Source: Chaunax sp. Z400 (taxonomy: Eukaryota > Chordata > Actinopteri > Lophiiformes > Chaunacidae). Taken from it: 64,000 bases of DNA. Shown here piece after piece: positions 55,083 through 64,000 of the stretch. A program made the translations under genes and the position numbers. The stretch is from positions 29,205,334-29,269,333 of the forward strand of contig CM075186.1 of NCBI GenBank assembly GCA_037577475.1, read 5' to 3'. The stretch's first letter is position 1; each line of letters opens with the position of its first letter. The notes under the pieces are model-generated. The model did not search any database. It was not told the origin of the DNA and saw only the letters and a program-made list of their open reading frames with translations.

Positions 55083-55348
55083 ACTCAGATAATGCTTCTC
55101 TTGCTGACAGTCTCTCCCAAAGTGCAGACTTGTACTCTCTAGATGAGATTAATAACTTCCTGGATGACACTTTTGGTCAAGTCACTGACGTAAGAGCGTA
55201 TTTTCCTGACGTGAGGAAGTTTATCCAGACAGTGAGCACTCTGCAGAAGGTTGTAGGTGAGGATCTGCTGGATAAAAGGAGACGTTACCGTCTCCGGAAA
55301 CACGTCGCTGCCCTGAGAAAAGGCCTGAAAGGCACAAAAAAAGACTGA
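55083..55348 (+). pseudogene. Tx1 LINE ORF1, 3' fragment
   Basis: Continues the frame interrupted at 48858: SDNASLADSLSQSADLYSLD, then a basic C-terminus KRRRYRLRKHVAALRKGLKG and stop. ORF1 proteins of LINEs bind element RNA. Starting ATG is on the other side of the insertion or lost. Confidence 0.65.
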
Positions 55349-55370
55349 AAAGCCTCCATCATTTGATTAC

Positions 55371-57900
55371 ATGATCAGCCATCACTGGGTGTTTCTCTGC
55401 TTCATCTTCCTGTTTCTGTACTGCTCTGTCCCTCCTCTCCTATTTGTGCAGAATTTAAAGGTGGCCTCTTTAAATATTAACGGAGGTAGAAGTGCACAGA
55501 AGAGAGCACTAGTGTCAGAGGTCATCAGGCAGAAGGGCCTAGGTGTTATCTTTCTGCAGGAGACACACAGTAACAGCCTAAATGAAACAGACTGGGCTTT
55601 ATGGGGGGGGCAGCATGTTCTCAGCCATGGCTCCAACCTGAGTGCTGGAGTTGCTGTCCTGTTCTCTCCTGCAGTAAATGCTAGTATTTTATCTAGTATG
55701 GAGATGGAGAAAGGCAGAGCTTTGATGGTAAAAGCAGAAATATGTAACTTCTTTTTCTGCTTCATTAGTGTTTATGCTCCAAATGATGGTCCTGAGCGTT
55801 TAGCTCTTTTTAACAAATTAAAAGACAGCATAAGCACTAGTTGTCAGGGCGAGTATGTTATCATGGGAGGGGACTGGAACTGCTGTCCTGATGTCACTGT
55901 AGACAGGACGGGACAGCAGCTCCACCCTCAACCAGCCGTTTTCCTCTCTCAGCTGGTGAAGGAGGCTGATGTAGTGGATATATGGAGGAACAAACATCCC
56001 TCTGCTGTGCAGTACACCTGGGTTAAGGTGTTAGATGGGAGGATCAGTGCAGCCAGACTAGACAGACTCTATATGTCTTCCTTTTTCATCACTCATGCTG
56101 CTTCCTGTCAGATCCTCCCAGTAGCCTTCACAGACCATCATTTAGTTTTAACTGAGCTGGTGTTAACTCGTACTAGAAAATCTAGGTCCTTCTGGCATTT
56201 TAATGTAAAACTTCTACACAATTTTAAGTTTTGTGAAAATTTCAAACTGTTCTGGACTAACTGGAGAACCAAAAAAGACTCCTTTCCTTCCCTTAGTCAG
56301 TGGTGGGAGGTAGGGAAGGCCCTGATCAGAGTGTTCTGCCAGCAGTACACCTCCTATGCTACAGCTAATGTACGCAGAGCTGTGGAGCAGCTGGAGGTGG
56401 AGATCAGAGAGCTGGAGTGTGTGGCTGCCTCAAAACCTGATCTGCTGCTCTCCAAGAGGCAGCAGCTGAACTTGTTCCTTCAGGAGAGAGCCAAAGGAGC
56501 TCTGGTTCGTGCCAGAGTCACCATGCGGAAAGATATGGACGCTCCAACAAGCTTGTTTTTTAACCTGGAGAGCTCTGAAGCACAGAGGAAACAGATGGTC
56601 TGTCTCCATCTTCCTGATGGAAGGTTGACCTCTGACCACGCTGAAATGAGGAGGCATGCTGTGGCTTTCTACGGTGACCTATTTAAAGCGGAGGACTGCG
56701 ACAGAGATGCTACGGCTGATCTGCTGCAGGACCTCCCCCGGCTGAGTCCAGAGGAGCGCGACACCTTGAGCTCAGACCTCTTGCTGGAGGAACTGACGAC
56801 CGCCGTGTCCCAAATGGCCTCAGGAAAGGCTCCAGGTCTAGATGGATTACCCTCTGACTTTTTTAACATTTCTGGAGTATCCTTGGACATGACCTGCTGG
56901 ATGTTTTTAAAGACTGTTTTAAGGAAGGGACTCTTCCAGCTTCCAGCAGACCTGTAGCTCTCTTATGTACAGACTATAAAATACTTTCTAAGGTTTTATC
57001 CAACAGACTCAAAGTTTTTATTGAACTGTTGATTGGTGCGGACCAGTCCTACTCTGTCCCAGACAGGTCAATGCTGGACAATTTGTTTTTAATAAGAACC
57101 ATTTTTGATGTGTGCAAACTGTACAATATTAACATTGGAATAATTTCCATAGACCAGGAGAAGGCATTCAGTTGTGTTGACCACAATTTTCTGTTTTCCA
57201 CACTGCAGGCATTTGGTGTTGGGGAGCACTTCCTCTCCTGGGTAAAATTATTGTATTGTAATGCATGTTGTGTGGTTAAGATGGGCGGGAGTCTGAGTTG
57301 TCCTGTACCCATGGGGAGAGGGATCAGACAGGGCTGCCCTATCTCAGGTCAATTATAAAGCATAGCCCTTGAGCCTTTGCTCTGCAGGCTGAGGAACCAG
57401 CTCGTGGGTCTGCATCTGCCTGATTCAGCTCACGGACCCCAGATAGTTGCATCCGCCTGCGCTGATGACATCAACGTGTTTGTTCAGGGTCAGGGGGATG
57501 TCCAGGAGCTGCGGGACAGCCTGGCCCTGTACGAAAAGGCCTCTTCAGCCAGGGTTAACTGGGGAAAGAGTCAAGCGTGTCTGGTAGGTCCATGGACTTT
57601 TGGGAACACTCCAGACCTCCCTGGGAACCTTGTGTTGGGAACCAGAAGGATAAAGGTCCTTAGGGTTCATGTAGGGACTGAGGACACAGAAAGGCAGAAT
57701 TGGGAGGGAGTGCTGGGAAAGGTGCAAGCCAAGTTGTCTCGATGGAAATGGTTGCTGCGCCAGCTGTTCTACTGGGGAAGAGTTTTAGTGCCTAACAGCC
57801 TGGTTGCCTCGACTCTCTGGCACAAGCTCACAGTGCTGGTTCCACCGCCTGGTCTTGTTGAGTGACTCCAGAGGCTGCTTGTGGACTTTTTCTGGACTGG
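55371..57900 (+). pseudogene. Tx1 LINE ORF2: endonuclease and reverse transcriptase, broken
   Basis: The first 528 codons (55371-56957) hold an AP-type endonuclease: VASLNINGG (~55465), FLQETHS (~55552), SVYAPND (~55768), GGDWNC (~55866), AARLDRLY (~56050) and FTDHHLV (~56130). The RT lead-in KAPGLDGLPSDFF (~56825) follows. A frameshift near 56945 moves RT into another frame: IISIDQEKAFSCVDH (~57140) and MGRGIRQGCPIS (~57310), then another break near 57355. The catalytic strand reads CADDINVF (~57455), where YADD is usual, and C-terminal LINE sequence ends at 57865. Probably dead from the frameshifts alone. Confidence 0.85.
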
Positions 57901-58300
57901 ACATCACTGGGTGCGGATGTCGGTCCTGTACCTCCCTGTGGCAGAGCGGGGACAGGGCCTCATAGACATTGCCTCAAGTACTGTGGCCTTCAGACTAACG
58001 TTTGCTGTATAGTTGTTCTGTCTGCTGGTCTGAGGTAGCCCAGCTACTGCTCCGGAAAGCCGGTCGCCTCGGCCTTGACAGACAACTCTTTCTCATGGGG
58101 TCATCTGAGTGTGACCTCTCTGGACTCACTCCGTTCTACAACTCAACCGGTCCAACCTGTGAAGCACAGTGGAAGGTAGCTTTTACATCGTCTGGAGTTT
58201 TCCAGAGCCCCTGCTCCAAACTGCATTACTTCAATATGATGAGATCATGTTATCACAGAAAGATGAGTTCAATGTTCCCCAAGAGGCATTAATTCATATC
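57866..58300 (+). pseudogene. Tx1 LINE ORF2 C-terminal remnant
   Basis: Frame-broken continuation: DFFWTGHHWV, LPVAERGQGLIDIAS, and LLYSCSVCWSEVAQLLLRKA at 58002-58060, matching the W-x-G-x-H-W-V … G-G-x-G-L-x-D-I pattern of Tx1/L1 C-termini. Confidence 0.65.
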
Positions 58301-58690
58301 AAAAAAGTTTTAAGCCTGATTATTTTCAAACTGTAATCAAATAAACTGCCTGGAAAGTAGGAGATGAGTTTAATATTGAAAGTGTGATTGAAATGAAATG
58401 ACTACTTTTAAGTAAATGCCAATAGACGATACAGTCCTCAGTGTTGGTATCAGTGTTGACAGGAACACCTTTATGACAGAATGTCATTAATCACACTAGT
58501 TTGACTTAATATGCAAATTCATCAAAAGTTAACATGCGTTGACAAATTTCATGGCAAATTGTTCCAGTTCAGACTCACATGATCCCTGTCATGAAAAAGG
58601 CTGGGTGCTTTGGGTGCTAAAATCTTTATTTGAGTTCAACCATATCACTTCACTTTTTGACAGTTTCTCACATGTGTCACACTTAAACTT
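58301..58690. other. Unassigned sequence between LINE end and inverted-duplication arm
   Basis: AT-rich, no repeat boundary or gene recognised. Confidence 0.45.
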
Positions 58691-59024
58691 CTTCATGTGT
58701 GTAAAACAGCCAAGAGAAGGTGGCCTGTGTCAGAGTCGACGTCAGCCCAGATCCACCAGGAGGAGGTTCCACTGCAGAGACCTTCCTGTGATAGATAGAG
58801 GTCCTCCTTACACCGATACCTTCTCCCACACCACACTTTACCCCATCTTGGTGTCAAAGGGGCCAGAGGACTGGAGAAGCACAAGCTGCCAGCAGCTCTC
58901 TTCTTCAGGGCAGCAGACGAGCTTCCCTCATGTACAGACGGCTGCCATGATGAACCACAGAGCGTTGGTTCTCAGAGGAATGAAGACATTCTGCTGTTAC
59001 AGCCCACAGACATTCACTGTTTAG
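58691..59024 (+). other. Open frame conserved in both arms (unrecognised)
   Basis: Same frame as 17801-18134, here on the + strand, behind a gtgtaaaacag acceptor-like site and ending at 59022-59024. Upstream (58539-58690) the frame stays open by chance into sequence not shared with the other arm. Product unknown; terminal exon, non-coding transcript and chance frame are all possible. Confidence 0.3.
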
Positions 59025-60257
59025 GAACAAACTCATTTCTCAACCATTCAAACCACAGATGCCAAAGGAACGGGCCTCACTGGTGGGGATCATGGACTGT
59101 GACAATTGAATGTGACTCTCAGTCACTGTATATTTGAATGAGAACGTTCCTGATGTTTTAGCTGCTCATCACACTGTACATTTTGTGTTCTTTGTAGCTC
59201 ATGCACCATGAGCTCTGCTGCACTGTTTGTTTCCATGTATTATAGGTGTGATTAAGACCAGTCACCTGACTACACCAGCTTCAAAAACAGATTAAAGTTC
59301 ACGTACTGTCAGTATGGGCTGATTACATTTCATAATGAGTTGACACAAACCAAAACAGAGGTCCATTCATACACCACCACTCCAAACTACTACTGCATGC
59401 ATCTTTCTACAGTCTGCACATGAATCATCCTGCAGGGAAACACTCAGTATTGATATTGCTGCTCAGAAGTTGATCACTTTTCACCATAAACCTCACTGTT
59501 CACTATGTGATGTTATAGAAATTGAATCGTGTAAGTTTGTATACTGTGTTCTTTTCATTTGTAATATAGGAATCTACTTCAGAGGCCATATGAAGTCTGT
59601 ACTGTACAGGAAGCACTTTGCCACTATAGTTTCTTACCTCAAATGGATTATAGTGTATAAAAAAAAGGTGACTTCTCCCATTGTTGTAGAGCTGTTGTTC
59701 AAATGTCAGTAAACAACTCAGGAGTCTGGAATGATTTCTGACTGTGGTCACTTGATATTTTGGTCTCCAGACACTGATCATTAACTGTCCACTGCATTCC
59801 TTTCATTGCTGGTATCACAACTATATTACTAAATGCCGTAAATCATAAAATATAGTAAGGTGCAAAATAAAGAAGAGAATATTTGTGTTCCTATTACTTG
59901 CACCTGTTTTCATACTGTGTGCTGTTGTTGGTAATAGTGTGTGTGATGTAGAGGTCATTTGGTTTGTTAAGCATTGAAATCATTTGGTGCAAAATATTTC
60001 TACAGTAAATGTAAGAAAATATAATATTGTATGAAGTTGTTCTTATTTTGCTGAGTGCAGTCCTGTTTTAGCAACACGTATCCCATACTGTGCTACTTAT
60101 GGACTCATGAGCCCAGCTAATATTCGGGCAAACAATAGTTTGTGTCTGTTTCATGGGCTGTTTGTGTGTCGCTGCAGTGACTTTATGGAAAACAGCTTAC
60201 GTGCCTTTTCAAAGAGCTTTATGTGCAAGTCTTATACTGATCATTTAAATGTTCAGG

Positions 60258-60258
60258 T

Positions 60259-60343
<85 letters not shown>
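60258..60343. repeat. CA microsatellite
   Basis: An uninterrupted (ca)n run of over 80 bp. It sits in ~300 bp that the other arm lacks. Confidence 0.95.
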
Positions 60344-60345
<2 letters not shown>

Positions 60346-61309
60346 GACAGACCATTACTTTATGTTGGTGATCCAGTACATGGCTCATTTACAAAGGCTT
60401 CTATATGTTATAGTGTTTTCCACGTCTTTGTGAAAGTCAGAACTTGAGCCACCGACTCAAATTGATGTAACTCAGTTTATCTCTCATTTAGAAATGTAAC
60501 TCTGAACACTGTTTGTGTGTGTTCTACTGTTGCATCTCTAGTATTTCCTCACAACATCCTCACCCGCCCTTAAATGATCAGTGATTGTCTTATTGTACTG
60601 TCAACATCAAAAATGAAGTCAGCTACATGTTTTCTAAAAAGTTTGAATTCAAGCGCTCATATTTCACAAGTTGCTTCCCTCCACATATCTGATATATAAA
60701 TGTAGGTTTTCTGATCAGTGGAATTACAGTAAAATGAATGCAGTACTTATGTCATCATGTTTACTTTGATGAAAGACACGCTTTTTCACATGACATCCGT
60801 TTCAATACATACATGTATTAGATTATTGTGGTGGACAAACTGTCACAAACAAATGTGTGGAGATTTGACCCACCATCAGCACTATAATATCACAGTAAGG
60901 ATCCATTTGTTCTAATGTAGAGACTTCGTGACTCTGTCATTGCTGAACGGTGCAAAGCAATAAAAGTGAATATGTGGTGATTTTCTCTCTCTGTGTGCTA
61001 ATCTTGTTCTCAGGTGGCAGAAAAGTGAGCCTGGCTTTTTTTTTTTTTCACATTGGCCTCGTTCTCCATCGTCCTCATCTCACATGTACTCTGGTATCAC
61101 AGAGAGAAATGCATTTATATCTGTCCAAAAGCCAAACCCCCCAGTAAAGAAGTTGGATAAAGGACTTACAGTATGTTACTTTAATAAATACTGTTGGTCA
61201 AAACTAGAGCAGGACCAGTTCATGAGCAGGTGGCAGCAGTACTACACTGGAGTATTTTATTCCCATGCCTCTTTATAATTATATTAAACAACAATTCATG
61301 GAAATGTTG

Positions 61310-62451
61310 GACTCCATTATTTGGCAGCTTTGGTTACTAGCTTCTTTACAAATGAAGATTTTCTCATACAAAACGCAGAAATGTACAGTAAGTAGAGCTG
61401 AAACAGTTCATCAGCTGACAGAATATTTATTGGCAACATTTTTGATGTCATTTTCATGCAAAAACATTTCATGGTTCCAGCTTCACAAACTGAAGATTTG
61501 CTGATTTTCCTTTGAATGATTTGATTTCTAATAGTTTTTGGTTTGTATTATTGGCTGGACAAACAAGCATCATGAAGGTGTTACTTAAGCTGTGGGTCAT
61601 TTGGAAGGTTTTTCTCACCTATTTTTGTTTTTCCACAAACCATAAAAACAAATGATTGATGGAGAAAATAAACAAGAGATTAACCCAAAAAAATGAGTTG
61701 CAGTTATCAACAAACTAGTTCCATGTCAACAAATTATAGCAGTAAAATTATTTTACATGAATTCAACAGCAACAATATTCTATTGATATACAATAATAGT
61801 CACAGAGGCCATGTTTGTGCATAAATCACTTATGAATTTAATACTTAAGCCTACATTTTCCAGGACTTTTACTTGTAACAGTATTTTGACATTGTGGTAT
61901 TAGTACTTCTGCTTAAATAAAGGATGTGAATCCTTCCTACATCAGTCATTAACCAGGTCAAATATCCATACTGTTTAGATTACTGTAGATATAGCAGTCA
62001 GCCAATGAGAAATAAGACAGTGAAAAACAGACGTTAGGAAAATGTCTCTAAATAAAAGCATCACGAGGGTGTTTGGTCTGTTGTCTGGGGTGTTTTTCAT
62101 GTTACAGACAAAAGATGGCAGCAGAGTACTGCAGACACACTGCAGCAGATCACTTCATCTGCATCATTTGTTCTAGCCGGCTCAGTTTACAGGTTTCTGT
62201 CATTTCATTTGCTGGAAAAGGTTTTTAAGTCTCATTTAAATTGTGATTTTCAGATGCCCCTGTAGACTGACAGGTTGACTCACAGGAGCTGTCTTTGCAG
62301 TGTGTGTATATGTACACATTGTGTGTATATGTACACATTGTGTGACATTTCTTACACTATTCTTTACTTTTCTAGGAACCTCTCAGGGCAGAAAACTTAC
62401 CAATTAACCAGAACAGAGATCTAATCAACTTGAATAAATGATATGCGGGGC
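61310..62451. other. No gene recognised
   Basis: AT-rich, short frames only; a short duplicated gtgtgtatatgtacacatt at 62299-62340. Confidence 0.5.
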
Positions 62452-64000
62452 CTTTTTTTCCAAACAATGTGTTTATTAATTTTGTATTTTCATACAGATA
62501 CGAATTCAACAACAAAAAGAATCAAACCGACAAATGAAGGAAAAATCAGTTCTATGCCTCATCAACAAAAAGCCACAGATGGATAAACACACAGAACATA
62601 GTTCTCAGACTACAGGTCATCCTTGTTCATACATATTTCCTAAGGACATGTTCAGTTCAAGTCTTTCCAGTAACTTCTACTGTGGGGTTACATCAGTTAC
62701 TCGTTCCTCCTCTTCATCATCAGAGAGATACATATTTTTTACATACACAGAAAATGGTTCCCAGATCTTCTCAAACAAACCTCGTTTCCCTTTTTTTTGT
62801 AAACGTTACTTTTTCAAAAGGAAAGGTTGTCAACATTTGTCTAATCCAATATGTAAGACTTGGTCTGGTCCTTTTCCAGAACATTGCAATTGACCTTTTA
62901 GCATGCAGGAGGCACATATCTATCATTATTGGTCCACTTTTAGCATACTTGTGATTTTTTGGGTATAATCCTAAAACAGTCCAGGGTCCATCAGAATGTC
63001 TTTTGAAATGATTTTTTCTATTGCTTTTTTAACCTCCTCCCAAAAAGATCTTATTTACAACATTTCCAAACACAATGAAACTACGTCCTCCTTAACTCAG
63101 TACACTTTGTACATGAATCTGGGATATTGCTCTTATATTGGTTTCATTTAACTGGAGAAACGTATGTTCTCATAAGCCATTTATCCTGTAACAATCTTAA
63201 TGGAGTATTAATTGATGGAGTGTGGGCCTCAGCACATACTGATTCCCAGTCCTCTACTGATATATCTCATTCTAGGTCTTCCCTCCATGCGACCCTTTTA
63301 CAATTAGAGTTCTCAGGTGAATTGGACATGAATAAATGATAGACTTCTGATACAGCACCTTTGCTTCAACTATCCTCTGACATCATTTCCTCCATGTTAG
63401 ACTTGAATGGTTTAGTAAGAACATTGTTTTGGCTCGTTCTAATAAAACTTCTCAGCTGAAGGTATTTGAAGTACTTTCTATCTATGTCATATTTGCGTCT
63501 TAATTCTTCAAAAGACATCATACTATCTTGTGTTAGATAAATACATATCCTGGATTTTTTCTCATCCTTTTGATGCCCATATTTTAAACACAGCATCTGC
63601 TCTTCCTGGGGTGAAACGCTGGTTTCCCCATACAGGACTATATTGTGATAGCAGTTTAGGCTCATTAATAAACTTTTTGACTTCAAAATACACCTTTATC
63701 ATATTTTAACCATTGGGTCAGAGGTTTGTTTCATTAAACTTGACAACATATACAGAGGCAGACTCAAACATTCCGATTCCATTTCTTTCCACTGTGGGAT
63801 ATCCGTAGATGCTAAATAAAATGCGATTGTCCTAAGTTGTGCCGCCCAATAGTACCAGATTATATTTGGACACTTCAAACCTCCTTTACTTTATGGTAAG
63901 TATAGCAGGGAAAGCCTAATTCTCGGCCGGTTGTTTTTCCAAATGAATCTATCAAACAACTTTCTTATTTTCAGAAAAAAGTCCGCAGGTGGAGGCAGTG
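62452..64000 (-). pseudogene. L1-type LINE ORF2 3' end
   Basis: Minus strand, entering from the right edge of the window. FIWKNNRPRIRLSLLYLPYS (~63945-63885), KGGLKCPN and WYYWAAQL (~63855) are the post-RT region of L1-type ORF2. FEELRRKYDIDRKYFKYLQL (~63520-63460) follows, then degenerate cysteine-rich tail sequence (TKCTELRR-like near 63090, and a TYWIRQM-like segment near 62845). Many stops. A short poly-A-like ggaaaaaaagg on the minus strand marks the 3' end at ~62452. RT catalytic motifs, if present, lie beyond 64000. Confidence 0.75.

Larger units (their letters stand above)
48600..58300 (+). mobile_element. Tx1-type LINE, interrupted by a Gmr1 element
   Basis: The outer element consists of ~48600-48858 and 55083-58300. 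The two halves join in frame across the inserted retrotransposon (…TDMDYLS plus DSDNASLAD… at ORF1). It contains the ORF1 tail, an ORF2 with AP-type endonuclease, RT and C-terminal region, and is 5' truncated. It ends near 58300-58330 in AT-rich sequence. Confidence 0.85.
58691..61309. repeat. Right arm of the inverted duplication (partner 12241-18134)
   Basis: 58691-60130 is the reverse complement of 17069-18134 and ~60432-61309 of 12241-12898. This arm lacks the Ty3/gypsy element and so shows the pre-insertion layout at that site. It also holds the CA repeat at 60258-60343. Confidence 0.85.

Noticed and set aside
60950..61147. Possible exon after ttgttctcag in the right arm
   Set aside because: Only an acceptor-like site and a short frame with a poly-Phe stretch; no donor, no homology, absent from the left arm.

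Overview
The window looks like repeat-rich nuclear DNA of a ray-finned (teleost) fish. It carries vertebrate-style introns, an ENC/KLHL-type kelch gene, and transposon families typical of fish: Tx1- and L1-type LINEs, a Rex1/CR1-like LINE, a Penelope-like element, Ty3/gypsy elements including a Gmr1 element, and an endogenous retrovirus whose envelope ends like known fish retroviral envelopes. No bacterial genes, CRISPR arrays, rRNA or tRNA genes were recognised. Most long open frames lie in simple repeats or in transposons. Species cannot be named from the sequence.

Layout. 1-785: CTGCC-rich tandem DNA. 786-9142: a decayed endogenous retrovirus (gag, protease, RT, RNase H, integrase, envelope, 3' LTR), + strand. 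9143-10705: LINE 3' end plus a small DNA transposon, duplicated at 35043-36853. 11112-11513: a 37-bp minisatellite. 12241-18134: left arm of a large inverted duplication whose right arm is 58691-61309; a Ty3/gypsy element (12899-17068) sits in the left arm only. 18135-28750: LINE and Penelope fragments, an inverted retroviral LTR with leader, microsatellites and dispersed repeats.

28753-33159 (minus): the most interesting locus. Twelve exons with consensus splice sites form an open frame of 1746 nt (581 codons plus stop). Seven internal exons are tandem copies of a phase-2/phase-2 cassette. I do not recognise the product. A TATA box and two CRE-like sites lie upstream.

34490-37525: LINE, MITE and dispersed repeats. 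40193-48522 (minus): five exons encoding the kelch-repeat half of an ENC-family protein; the BTB/BACK exons lie outside the window or are lost. Its introns carry a 1.7-kb TCTA/TCTG array and a 1.5-kb 30-bp minisatellite. About 48600-58300: a Tx1-type LINE split in its ORF1 by a near-intact Gmr1 element (48859-55077). That element has matching LTRs, a GTCAG target duplication and one 1541-codon ORF in the order gag(SCAN-like)-zinc knuckle-protease-integrase-RT-RNase H. 58691-61309: right arm of the inverted duplication. 62452-64000 (minus): the 3' end of an L1-type LINE.

How it fits together: only two loci look like host genes, the exon-array gene and the ENC-type kelch gene, both on the minus strand. 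The rest records nested and duplicated transposon insertions. The youngest clear event is the Gmr1 insertion, whose LTRs differ at only about six bases plus one small indel cluster.
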